Notes under the pieces: generated by a model
Told to the model about the DNA's origin: nothing
Database searches by the model: none
What the model saw: only the letters and a program-made list of their open reading frames with translations
Position numbers and translations under genes: made by a program
Origin: an uncultured bacterium
Lineage (GTDB): Bacteria > Bacillota > Clostridia > Lachnospirales > Lachnospiraceae
Direction: 5' to 3'
Length of the DNA stretch: 64,000 nt
Assembly: GCA_947177425.1 (NCBI GenBank)
Contig: CAMWUN010000007.1
Span: 1 to 64,000 of the forward strand
In this document: positions 1-8,325 of the stretch, piece after piece
How the letters are laid out: each line of letters opens with the position of its first letter
Numbering within the stretch: position 1 is the first letter of the stretch

Positions 1-86
1 GATTCCTATCAGTAAAGATTATTTCTCCAAAGACACAAGATTATTTACAGTCTCTGTTTCAGCAATGCCATCTTATCATGTCAGGC

Positions 87-1847
87 TCAGTCTTCTTTCA
101 GCATTTTGAAAAATTCTTCCAGTGACATTTCTCCCATATCCTGTCTGCCTTTCTCTCCATCCCGGCACCGCACCGATACACTGTTTCCTTCCTGTTCCTT
201 CTCGCCTGCAATAATCATATAGGGTATCTTTTCAAGCTGTGCGCTTCTAATCTTATAACCCAGCTTCTCATCCCGTGCGTCTACCTCCACACGTATGCCC
301 TGTTCCTTCAGTTTCTCCGCCACTTCTCCGCTGTACTGCAGATATTTGTCAGACACAGGCAGAATCTTTACCTGTACAGGGGCCAGCCACATAGGGAATT
401 TCCCTGCATAATGTTCAATCAATATGCCAATAAACCGCTCAATTGAACCAAATACGACCCGGTGTATCATAATCGGCCTGTGCCTTTCCCCGTCTGCCCC
501 CACATATTCTGCTTCGAAACGCTGGGGAAGCTGAAAGTCAAGCTGAATCGTCCCGCACTGCCATGTGCGCCCAATAGAATCCTGTAAGTGGAAGTCAATT
601 TTCGGGCCGTAAAAAGCGCCGTCCCCTTCATTTACCGTATAGGCAATCCCCATCTCTTTGATTGCCCCTTCAAGAGCCTTTGTTGCCAGTTCCCAATCCT
701 CATCGCTTCCGATACTGTTTTCCGGTCTTGTGGAAAGTTCTACATAATAGGAAAATCCAAATTTAGAATATACCCTGTCAATCAGCCGCACAACCCTCTG
801 GATTTCCTCCGTAATCTGCTCTTTTGTCATAAAAATATGGGCGTCATCCTGTGTAAAGCATCTGACACGCATAAGGCCATGCAACTGCCCCGACTTTTCA
901 TGCCTGTGCACCAGCCCCAGTTCTCCCATACGCATGGGAAGTTCCTTGTAGGAATGGGGTTCCATCTTATACACAAGCATCCCTCCCGGACAGTTCATAG
1001 GCTTAACCGCATAATCCACATCATCAATTACCGTGGTATACATATTTTCCCGGTAATGATCCCAATGCCCGGATGTCTCCCAGAGACTTCTGTTCAGCAT
1101 CATAGGCGTTGAGATTTCCATGTACCCTTCCTGCTCGTGAATCCTCCTCCAATAATCAACCAGAATATTTTTTAATACCATTCCCTTTGGCAGGAAAAAG
1201 GGGAATCCCGGCCCTTCCTCCATCATCGTAAATAACCCCAGTTCTTTTCCAATCTTCCTGTGATCCCGCGCTTTTGCCTCTTCCAGCATCTTCAGGTGCT
1301 GCTCTAACTGAGAAGCCTTAGGGAATGAAATCCCGTAAATCCGCGTGAGCATCTTATTATTTTCATTCCCCCGCCAGTATGCCCCTGCTACAGACAGAAG
1401 CTTAAATGCCTTAATCTGGCATGTGTTGGATATGTGAGGCCCTGCACAGAATTCTGCATAATCCCCCTGCCTGTAAAAACTGATTGTCTCGTCCTCCGAA
1501 AGCGCCTCAATCATCTCAAGCTTATAAGACTCCCCTCTTTCTTTCATATAGGCAGCCGCATCCTGCCTGCCCATCTCATAGACCTCCAAAGGCAGCGCTT
1601 CCTTTGCAATCTTTTTCATTTCCTCTTCAACCGTCTGCAACTGCTCCTCGGAAAAAGGAAAATCAAACTCAAAGTCATAGTAAAAGCCATTCTGGATCGC
1701 CGGGCCAATAGCACATTTTGTCCCCGGATACAGGCGTTTTACCGCCTGCGCCAGCACATGGGCGCTGGTATGCCAGAACGCTTCCCTAATTCCCTTTTCC
1801 TCAAAACTGCCTTCAATTACCTTACCATCATTCAATATTACCTTCAT
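87..1847 (-). CDS. thrS: Threonyl-tRNA synthetase with shortened N-terminus
   Basis: Charges tRNA-Thr with threonine in the cytoplasm. The 586-residue protein shows the second (editing/SAD) domain with HTSAH at about 26-30 and FCAGPH at 133-138, then the class II core with the zinc-site motif MNCPGG and an anticodon-binding C-terminus. Most bacterial ThrRS proteins are near 640 residues and begin with a full TGS domain; here only about 20 residues precede the editing domain, so the TGS domain is nearly absent. I chose the ATG at 1847 because AGGAGAGAGA lies just upstream; the open frame extends 26 codons further without support. A T-box leader precedes it. It may be a second, starvation-induced ThrRS; that is inference. 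Confidence 0.95.
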   Translation of the reverse strand: MKVILNDGKVIEGSFEEKGIREAFWHTSAHVLAQAVKRLYPGTKCAIGPAIQNGFYYDFEFDFPFSEEQLQTVEEEMKKIAKEALPLEVYEMGRQDAAAYMKERGESYKLEMIEALSEDETISFYRQGDYAEFCAGPHISNTCQIKAFKLLSVAGAYWRGNENNKMLTRIYGISFPKASQLEQHLKMLEEAKARDHRKIGKELGLFTMMEEGPGFPFFLPKGMVLKNILVDYWRRIHEQEGYMEISTPMMLNRSLWETSGHWDHYRENMYTTVIDDVDYAVKPMNCPGGMLVYKMEPHSYKELPMRMGELGLVHRHEKSGQLHGLMRVRCFTQDDAHIFMTKEQITEEIQRVVRLIDRVYSKFGFSYYVELSTRPENSIGSDEDWELATKALEGAIKEMGIAYTVNEGDGAFYGPKIDFHLQDSIGRTWQCGTIQLDFQLPQRFEAEYVGADGERHRPIMIHRVVFGSIERFIGILIEHYAGKFPMWLAPVQVKILPVSDKYLQYSGEVAEKLKEQGIRVEVDARDEKLGYKIRSAQLEKIPYMIIAGEKEQEGNSVSVRCRDGEKGRQDMGEMSLEEFFKMLKED

Positions 1848-1991
1848 TTTTCTCTCTCCTTCCTTATGGAACATATTTTTACCAGTCAAATATTCCGCTG
1901 CACGGTTTATACGCCGTTTCTGCATCCCACTCTCCCCGCACAGTTCTGTGCATCAAATACCAATACGCTTCGCGAATCGTCTTGTTGAATC

Positions 1992-2036
1992 AAAAAACAC
2001 CCTTAAACATACATATTGATTGTATGTCTAAGGGTG
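1992..2036 (-). terminator. Intrinsic terminator of the thrS T-box
   Basis: Arms 1998-2013 and 2021-2036 pair over 16 positions (CACCCTTA...TAAGGGTG), followed on the minus strand by a run of six T (1992-1997). This is the OFF structure of the T-box. Confidence 0.93.
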
Positions 2037-2275
2037 CACTCTGCACGGTTCCACCTTAACTTTTCACTTCAGATTCCAACAAATCTTATCCCTTAACGCA
2101 GGCATACGGCAACGCTTAAAAATTTCCGCCCCATAAGGGTGCCTCATCTTCGGCGTCACGGCTCCGGAATGGTTTTCGTATACATTTCTCATAAATGACT
2201 TCCACCAAATGCCATCCTCTCTGGATGATTCCTGCATACTACTCTTTTCCTTCATGGCTTTTTTATGTTCTTTTT
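1992..2275 (-). promoter_or_regulatory. Threonine T-box riboswitch leader of thrS
   Basis: The leader holds the T-box core AAGGTGGAACCGTGCA (complement of 2042-2057), immediately followed by a strong terminator hairpin. Upstream are Stem I signs: an AGTA element, AGAGAG, a GGTGGAA apical stretch, and a likely specifier ACC (threonine) just before TTCC, which can pair with GGAA near the 5' end. The expected action is that uncharged tRNA-Thr stabilises the antiterminator and allows read-through into thrS. The specifier choice is my reading; the T-box core and terminator are direct. Confidence 0.93.
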
Positions 2276-2280
2276 GGTAA

Positions 2281-2309
2281 TCATAGCACTGTTTTACGCG
2301 GCTGTCAAG
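2281..2309 (-). promoter_or_regulatory. thrS: Sigma-A promoter of thrS leader
   Basis: Perfect -35 TTGACA (complement of 2304-2309) and TATGAT -10 (2281-2286) with a 17-bp spacer. The predicted start near 2274 agrees with the 5' end of the T-box. Confidence 0.9.
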
Positions 2310-2336
2310 TCAGCAACCCTGTGAAAATTTTTGCGT

Positions 2337-3218
2337 CTACAAATGGTACAGTTCCTCTACAGGATACTCCTCTGCGCTGCAGTATTTTTCATTAAACTCC
2401 TGTGTCAGCTTTCCTTCTACACTGTAGCCTGTTCCATCCCATCTGTAGATTCTCGTATCATAACATGCCTCGCCATTTACGTCATATGTTGCTACGACTG
2501 CCAGCCCCGCTGTACCCTCGCCTATCGTTACGGTATCAAAAAAATAAATTTCTATAAATTTACCAACTGGAGCGTTATTTTCCCGCACATCCGGGAAAAC
2601 ATAGTCCGCCATTTCCAAAGAATAATAGACCGTCTCCGACATTGGCTTTTCGAAGTCCGCCACTTTATTGCCTTCCTTAAAAAAGCAAAGCTTATAGTCT
2701 TCACCATCCTGTTCCGGCAACACATAAACCAGTAAACCCAGTCCAATACCTCCCGGATTCCCATGCATCAGCCCCTGCATTGGCAGGGACGCCAAAGTAT
2801 CCTGCTCTTTTTCATTGGTTCCGCCATCCTGTACGTCCGCTGTCTGCCCGTCAGACGGAACTGCTTCCTGCTGTGTGCTATCTGCCTTCTTATCAGATGG
2901 AACCTCTTCCTGCTGTATGCCATTTGTCTGCCTGTCAGACGAAACCGATTCCTGTTGTTTACTATCTGTCTTCTTATCAGATGGAACCTCTTCCTGCTGT
3001 ATACCATCTGTCTGCCTGCCAGACGGGGCCGCTTCCTGCTGTATATTATCTGTCTGCCCCTCAGGCGGAACCGCTTCTTCTCCTGGCGCAGTCACAACAC
3101 GCTCCTCTCTTTCCCCTTCTGTGTCTTCTAAATCTGTTTTTCTGTCCTGTCCTGTTGCGCAGGCACACAAAATAGCCATGCATAAAAGCACGCAAACTGC
3201 TGTCATTGTTTTTTTCAT
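2337..3218 (-). CDS. Repeat-containing secreted lipoprotein
   Basis: Unrecognised 293-residue lipoprotein. It has a Sec signal with lipobox ILCAC (cysteine about 20), so it is probably anchored to the outer face of the membrane. Residues 48-131 are six imperfect 14-residue units rich in Q, E, S, P, D and K (pattern ExVPSDxxTDxxQQ), a likely flexible stalk. The C-terminal ~150 residues form a globular, beta-rich domain I cannot assign. The ATG follows GGAGG by about ten bases. It lies about 30 bases upstream of the thrS promoter on the same strand and looks monocistronic. Confidence 0.8.
   Translation of the reverse strand: MKKTMTAVCVLLCMAILCACATGQDRKTDLEDTEGEREERVVTAPGEEAVPPEGQTDNIQQEAAPSGRQTDGIQQEEVPSDKKTDSKQQESVSSDRQTNGIQQEEVPSDKKADSTQQEAVPSDGQTADVQDGGTNEKEQDTLASLPMQGLMHGNPGGIGLGLLVYVLPEQDGEDYKLCFFKEGNKVADFEKPMSETVYYSLEMADYVFPDVRENNAPVGKFIEIYFFDTVTIGEGTAGLAVVATYDVNGEACYDTRIYRWDGTGYSVEGKLTQEFNEKYCSAEEYPVEELYHL
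2826..3077 (-). repeat. Six in-frame 42-bp repeats (84-bp superrepeat)
   Basis: Six units of 14 codons inside the lipoprotein gene. Alternate units resemble each other more than neighbours (units 3 and 5 both read EEVPSDKK; units 2 and 4 read RQTDG/RQTNG), so the block looks like duplication of an 84-bp pair. Confidence 0.85.
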
Positions 3219-3420
3219 CTTTCGTTCGCCTCCGTTTGTTAATCATTTGATTCACACAAACTTTACCATACAAAAACAAATTAGTCAAGATGGGGATGTG
3301 CATTAGCGAATGAAAATTCATACGTTCTTGTGTGCCGGACGCGCTGTAACTGTGATAACGGGAACTGCAGCTTGCCAAACGACGGGGACGATTGTGTGAC
3401 CGCCCAATCTCTGCACCCAT

Positions 3421-3470
3421 GAAAAACCGGGGCGCGGCAGCTATGTGATGGCTACTGCGTCCCGGTTTTC
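3421..3470. terminator. Bidirectional hairpin terminator
   Basis: GAAAAACCGGGGCGCGGCAG at 3421-3440 pairs imperfectly with CTGCGTCCCGGTTTTC at 3455-3470. It lies just past the stop of the minus-strand esterase gene and ends in a short T run on that strand. Confidence 0.7.
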
Positions 3471-3508
3471 TTACAATAAGCTGGCCCGCAAAGGATGGCA
3501 ACATTGGA

Positions 3509-4324
3509 TTATCCAAAATTTTTCAGCCACAGACCTGCCAGCTTAATCCACTCTGCTGCGGACTCATATACCCTTACATCTGTTTCCGATATTTGTGTCA
3601 GGCGGCTTGAAAGGGCCAGTCCATGTCCGCCCTTTTCAAACATATGGAACTCTACGGGTATTTTCTGTCTGACCATTTCATTGACCAACAGCAGGGAATT
3701 CTGAACAGGCACATCGCAGTCTTCATAAGTATGCCAGATAAATGCCGGAGGCGTCTGCCCGCTTACGAAGCGCTCCAGGGACAGGCTTTCTTTCTTCTCC
3801 TCGTAGTCCTCGCCCAAAAGATTTCTAAAAGAGCCTTCATGGGCATATTCCCCGGAAGTAATGACAGGATAACATAATATCATGCCGTTAGGGCGGAGCA
3901 TTTCCGGTTCCGCTCCCAGCTTTTCACCAGCCCATTCCCGGCCCCAGAACATCCCATAGCTTGCCGCCAGATGCCCTCCTGCTGAAAATCCAGCCACAAA
4001 AATCCTGTCCCCATTAATATGCCATTCTTCCGCATTCTGCCGCAAAAGCATAACAGACCTGCCCAGTTCCAGAAACGCCGCCGGAAAAACCGCCGGACTG
4101 ATAGAGTACCGCAGCACGGCGGCATGATACCCCATCGCCACAAACTGCGCCGCAACAATGTCCGCTTCCCGGTCAGACAGGAAATGATATCCTCCTCCCG
4201 GACAGATAATGATGACCGGTCTTTCATGAATCATTATCTCCGGCGAATCTTCCAGAAGATACAGCGTCAGCCCCGCATCTTCCAAAGAACCTTCATTTTT
4301 AATGTCACATACCTTGCAAATCAT
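3509..4324 (-). CDS. Alpha/beta hydrolase, acetyl-esterase family
   Basis: Cytoplasmic serine esterase of the BD-FAE/acetyl xylan esterase-like type, expected to remove acetyl groups from sugars or short esters. It has the oxyanion-hole stretch PGGGYHFLSDRE, the nucleophile elbow GFSAGGHLA, an aspartate in HTYEDCDVP and the catalytic histidine in GGHGLAL. About 271 residues, normal for the family. I took ATG at 4324, with AAAGGGTGA eight bases upstream, rather than GTG at 4333. No signal peptide. It stands alone between terminators; the natural substrate is unknown. Confidence 0.85.
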   Translation of the reverse strand: MICKVCDIKNEGSLEDAGLTLYLLEDSPEIMIHERPVIIICPGGGYHFLSDREADIVAAQFVAMGYHAAVLRYSISPAVFPAAFLELGRSVMLLRQNAEEWHINGDRIFVAGFSAGGHLAASYGMFWGREWAGEKLGAEPEMLRPNGMILCYPVITSGEYAHEGSFRNLLGEDYEEKKESLSLERFVSGQTPPAFIWHTYEDCDVPVQNSLLLVNEMVRQKIPVEFHMFEKGGHGLALSSRLTQISETDVRVYESAAEWIKLAGLWLKNFG

Positions 4325-4446
4325 ATTCTTCACCCTTTCCCTTTATGTCTTTATACTTTTCATTATGCCGGCCAGTCAGCCGGACCCAGTAACTTTGTTT
4401 TTCAGGCATCCATATCCCATAAAAATATATGCCTTCACCGAACCTT

Positions 4447-5082
4447 TCAAGGCTTGGAAAAGAGGATTCCCCTCAAACTCTCTGCCTGCAGGGACGTTCC
4501 GTCTGCTGCAAACACGTCAATCCTGTGTATGTCACTGCTCCTGTCCTTAAATGCGGGGAAAAGGAATCCGCACTCCGGCTTCCCCGGCTCATAGTCCCCG
4601 CTGACCGGACACACCGCACAGACCAGAAACTGGTAGACTTCTTCCGATTCCCACAGGCTCTCCTTGTCACTGGCCTTTTGCGGCACATCATAATTGCCAT
4701 GGAAAAAGTACACTGCATAGTTGCCATTTCCCCGGTATCTCCGCCCGAATTCCTCGTAAAGTACGTCCAGCATTGCATCATTTTTCAGTTCACATTCTTT
4801 CAGCGCCATAAGAAGCTGCCATATACTCCCGGGTTTTCTGTCCCCTTCCCCGAAATCATACTCTTTCAACTGCACATTGGTATCTGCAAAAGGAATTGCT
4901 TTTGCAATATTAAGGTTTACCTGCTGGTCTTTGGGTGACAGTTTCTGGAAATGCTTGTTAAATGTTCCGTCTACAAATCCCTCCTCATCCAGATATGCCC
5001 CTGCAATCCTGTCAAAACAGTTCCGCTTCAAGGTCATTCTTCTGGTCAGTTCCAGCATATCCTCACGGCTGATTTTTCCCAT
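4447..5082 (-). CDS. DUF4317 family protein
   Basis: Resembles DUF4317, a Clostridia family of unknown function: an opening like ISREDMLELTRRMT, then CFDRIAGAYLDEEG, and a late FLVCAVCPVSGDYEP...FLFPAF block. At about 212 residues it is much shorter than the usual 370-400, so the C-terminal part is missing or this is a short subfamily. I prefer ATG at 5082, preceded by AGGGAG; a GTG at 5184 would overlap the upstream gene by 14 bases and add a charged leader. It is third in a run after the HSP90-like and helical genes, probably co-transcribed. Confidence 0.7.
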   Translation of the reverse strand: MGKISREDMLELTRRMTLKRNCFDRIAGAYLDEEGFVDGTFNKHFQKLSPKDQQVNLNIAKAIPFADTNVQLKEYDFGEGDRKPGSIWQLLMALKECELKNDAMLDVLYEEFGRRYRGNGNYAVYFFHGNYDVPQKASDKESLWESEEVYQFLVCAVCPVSGDYEPGKPECGFLFPAFKDRSSDIHRIDVFAADGTSLQAESLRGILFSKP

Positions 5083-5170
5083 ATGTCCGCTCCCTGTAAA
5101 ATACCGCCCCATATCCGCCCGGGTATGGGACAGCTTATTTTCCTGCTTTTTTAGATTCTCTGTCTCTTTG

Positions 5171-6364
5171 TCAAATTCCAGCACATTCCAGACAGGTATT
5201 TTTTAACATTGGGTAATCGAACTTTGCCCTTGCCCGTCCAAGCTTTGTTCCTGCTTCATCTGCTCTTTGTTCAAAATACCTGCTTATGGCAAGGGAATTT
5301 GTCTTTCCATTATCATTCTTCAAAAGGTCGGGCAGTTCAATCATTACCTCCCTGATTCCGCTGCGGTCAAGCAGCCGGAAATAACACATCCAGTTGAGAC
5401 TGTCTATCATGGTACCTAATGTGGTCATTCTGCCACAGTCTCTTACGTCCTTCTCCGCCATTCGTAAATCCTTCTCGTCCAGCTCATCAAAATCCCCTGT
5501 TATAGCGCAGCAAAACATGAAAAGTGTATCTTCCCTTCGCTTTTCCTTAGGCAGGGTAAGCCAGTATTTCTGATAAAACAGACGGAACCCTTCCGGGCTT
5601 CCAGCTATCAGGCTATACTTGAGAATCTCATAAAACATGGCATAATCTTCCTGTGCAAGTTCACAATTTTTATAGCACCACTGATACTTTTGAGGAATCC
5701 GCTTCTGCCTGAAATCCTGCATAAGCTTTTCCGCCAGATCTATATCCCCACACAGAAGGTAATACCCCAGGTATTGCTCATGCCCGCATACATAGCAGGT
5801 ATTCATATCATGCTCATATTTCTCAAAGTAACGCCTTCCATGTTCAGCCATCTCCAAATCATGGTATAAAATTCCCATTTCCATTTCGCTTTCATAATAC
5901 ATATAAGTTTTTCCATACTTAAGCGCGGCCGTCTCATACATTTCCATAAACTTCTTCATTTTATTATCATCAATCTGATAAAAAGAAAGATAGTTTCTAA
6001 AAATAGTACCATATATGTATATATTCAGGTTTTTCATGTCCGTATCCAGATAGTTTGGCAGTTCCCTGTCCATGTACAGCGCACTGTCCCGATAAAAAAT
6101 TTCAGCATATTTTATGACCATCATTTTCTCACCGCTGCGGGAAGATACATGTATACTCTCATAGAGAGAAACGAAATAAACATACCATTCTTTTTCCTGC
6201 TTTGACAGCCTCATAATTTTCTTAATCATCTGCATGAGGGTCTGTCCGTTATCCTTATAAAACTGCACATCATACCTGCCATCTGTCATTTTTTGCAGTC
6301 TTTTTATAACATCAGCCAATTCCCTGGATGCCAAATTCTGTGTTTTCACATTTTCCATTAACAT
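5171..6364 (-). CDS. Helical-repeat (TPR-like) partner of HSP90-like protein
   Basis: A 397-residue soluble protein made almost wholly of amphipathic helices with TPR-like spacing, many Tyr/Met residues, and no transmembrane segment or signal. I cannot assign a family. Its start overlaps the stop of the HSP90-like gene by seven bases and AAGGAG sits seven bases before the ATG, so the two are translationally coupled. TPR proteins are classic HSP90 co-chaperones in eukaryotes, so a client-recruiting or co-chaperone role is a reasonable guess. The motif itself is inferred from helix pattern only. Confidence 0.7.
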   Translation of the reverse strand: MLMENVKTQNLASRELADVIKRLQKMTDGRYDVQFYKDNGQTLMQMIKKIMRLSKQEKEWYVYFVSLYESIHVSSRSGEKMMVIKYAEIFYRDSALYMDRELPNYLDTDMKNLNIYIYGTIFRNYLSFYQIDDNKMKKFMEMYETAALKYGKTYMYYESEMEMGILYHDLEMAEHGRRYFEKYEHDMNTCYVCGHEQYLGYYLLCGDIDLAEKLMQDFRQKRIPQKYQWCYKNCELAQEDYAMFYEILKYSLIAGSPEGFRLFYQKYWLTLPKEKRREDTLFMFCCAITGDFDELDEKDLRMAEKDVRDCGRMTTLGTMIDSLNWMCYFRLLDRSGIREVMIELPDLLKNDNGKTNSLAISRYFEQRADEAGTKLGRARAKFDYPMLKNTCLECAGI

Positions 6365-8151
6365 GGTAAATCTCCTTCCAGCCCCACACCTCCCAGCATG
6401 GCATATTCCATCAGGCTCTGCAGGCTCTTATTCATGACCTCCATCTTTTTACCATCCAGTGTATAATGACCGCCCAGCAGTGCCTGTATATAAATCACCT
6501 GTACAATTACTTTTATAAAGTCCTGATTTCTCACCTGCCCAAGATTTTTGATAAAGTTGTTGTTGCTGTTTAAATAAAGGCTGCTGCCTGTCCCCTCTTC
6601 TTTGCCCAAATCAAATCCTTCAAAAAAACCAGACAGACTGCCTGCATCCATTGCTTCTGACAGAAAATCTTCCTCCCCCTGCACATAAAGAGCCTGTAAT
6701 GGATTGGGCGAAAAAGACTTTAATGAGACTTTACATTGAAAAGGACGCAGGGCATCCATGGCACATTCGATAAAATATGCCATTTTATCACGAAGCTCCC
6801 CGGGCGGTTCTTCTAACAGATTTTCATACGAATTTTCATCAAAGGCTTTCACCCTCACATTTTTGTAATATCTGGGCAGCCTTTGCAGAATACTGGCATC
6901 ATAAACGTATCCCCCATTTACCAGAAGGCTGTTTGTCCCTTCAAGAAGCGGACAGATTCTTCTAAACTCGTCAACATCTACTGTATAATTTACAGGAATC
7001 TTTTGGGATGCGCTCACAATCTGGAAGCCCGTCATCACGCCCTGGCTGGTAGGAAAGGTAAGAAAAGGGAAAAACAGCTTAAATATCTGTTCATTTTCTA
7101 CTACCAGAGATTTAATTGCCAAATTATGTATACTGGTAAGCTGCTTTAATTTCCTTACATCATACTGGGACAAAGTAACAAAATAATCAAAAATACTCTT
7201 TTCAATCTGGCTTTTCACATGAAGAAGTTTCTGGTCCTTGATAAAACTCTCCCTGGACGCAGTCGGCGTCAAATCCTCTACATTTAAAACACACCGGATA
7301 AAGAAAGCCCACTTAGGGACAACGTTCTGCCCATCTTCTGTGATAAACATGTTTTTTAAGTAAATTTTATGCCTGGCCGCCGAGTTCGCACTTGACTGTC
7401 TGGCGGAAATAAAAGCATAACCCTTCATCCCTTCGCCGCTTAACGGAACCACATCAAAAAAGGTTTCTCCAAGGAGCTGTTCTCCAAAGCCCAAAATATC
7501 ATCTGATACAGAAAAAGGCTGCCTCCACGGAATAAAGTTTTGATTCAGAATTTTCTCCTGCTCTTCGCCTTTAAAATAAACAGGCGTCAGGAGCATATAA
7601 CCATACTCAGCTAAATCATCAATGATTTCCCGCTCCGTAAACACCTCGTATTTTCTTCCTGTCAGTTCCAAATGAACCTGCGTTCCCACCGGTATTTCTT
7701 TTCTCAAAGCGGTTATCGCATAGGAGCCGTCGCTTTTTCCTATCCATTGATATCCCTTTTCTTCTGACGCCGCCCGGGTAAGCACTTTAATTTCATTGGA
7801 TGCCAGAAAACAGGACAAAAGTCCTATTCCAAACTGTCCTATAAAGCTGTTTCTAACTTCCGTATCCCGCTTGGATGATTGACCAATCACAGACAAAAAA
7901 GTATGGATTTCTTCTTTATTCAGCCCGATTCCATTGTCTTCAAAGATTATCTGTGCGCCGTCAGCTTTCTTTCGATAATACACGTTGATTCTGCCATCTT
8001 TAAACTCCGGTTCCGCTTTCTTCCGGGCATCAACAGCATCCACTGAATTCTGCAAAAGTTCCCGCAGAAAAACTTTGTCGCTGGAATATAAATTGTCGCT
8101 CAAAAGACGGATAATTCCTTTTAGATCTACTTTAAAATTATAGCTACCCAT
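6358..8151 (-). CDS. HSP90-family (HtpG-like) chaperone ATPase
   Basis: GHKL-type ATPase chaperone. The N-terminal nucleotide domain shows ELLQNSVDAVDA (E31, N35), DNGIGL (72-77) and the lid/G-box FIGQFGIGLLS (103-113). The middle domain has the HSP90 arginine region TPTASRESFIKD. At 597 residues it is slightly shorter than E. coli HtpG and diverges in the C-terminal half. I chose ATG at 8151 with GGGCGGGAG upstream over GTG at 8166. It is first gene of a coupled unit with a helical-repeat protein and a DUF4317 protein. It resembles the HtpG-like paralogues of Firmicutes and Actinobacteria more than canonical HtpG. Confidence 0.88.
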   Translation of the reverse strand: MGSYNFKVDLKGIIRLLSDNLYSSDKVFLRELLQNSVDAVDARKKAEPEFKDGRINVYYRKKADGAQIIFEDNGIGLNKEEIHTFLSVIGQSSKRDTEVRNSFIGQFGIGLLSCFLASNEIKVLTRAASEEKGYQWIGKSDGSYAITALRKEIPVGTQVHLELTGRKYEVFTEREIIDDLAEYGYMLLTPVYFKGEEQEKILNQNFIPWRQPFSVSDDILGFGEQLLGETFFDVVPLSGEGMKGYAFISARQSSANSAARHKIYLKNMFITEDGQNVVPKWAFFIRCVLNVEDLTPTASRESFIKDQKLLHVKSQIEKSIFDYFVTLSQYDVRKLKQLTSIHNLAIKSLVVENEQIFKLFFPFLTFPTSQGVMTGFQIVSASQKIPVNYTVDVDEFRRICPLLEGTNSLLVNGGYVYDASILQRLPRYYKNVRVKAFDENSYENLLEEPPGELRDKMAYFIECAMDALRPFQCKVSLKSFSPNPLQALYVQGEEDFLSEAMDAGSLSGFFEGFDLGKEEGTGSSLYLNSNNNFIKNLGQVRNQDFIKVIVQVIYIQALLGGHYTLDGKKMEVMNKSLQSLMEYAMLGGVGLEGDLPC

Positions 8152-8204
8152 TTTCTCCCGCCCCACGATTTAATCTGAAAATAAAACTATATAAAAGTAT
8201 CATT

Positions 8205-8240
8205 GCCCGATGGCGGTGCACACATCCCACCGTCACGGGC
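8205..8240. repeat. Imperfect inverted repeat upstream of HSP90-like gene
   Basis: GCCCGATGGCGGTG (8205-8218) faces CACCGTCACGGGC (8228-8240). There is no good T run on either side, so it could be a weak terminator of the flavoprotein gene or a leader hairpin of the chaperone gene. Confidence 0.5.
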
Positions 8241-8325
8241 ACTTGAGCCTTTTACTTTCCACTTTCAGTTTCATTTCTATTACATTATACGATATTTAGA
8301 ACCAGCGTATCAACAACTTTTTATT

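Noticed and set aside
2064-2255. 63-codon minus-strand open frame in the thrS leader
   Set aside because: It overlaps T-box Stem I and has no ribosome site; it is structured RNA, not a gene.
2826-3077. Regular 42-bp repeats resembling a CRISPR array
   Set aside because: The units are contiguous, in frame and coding; there are no unique spacers or cas genes.
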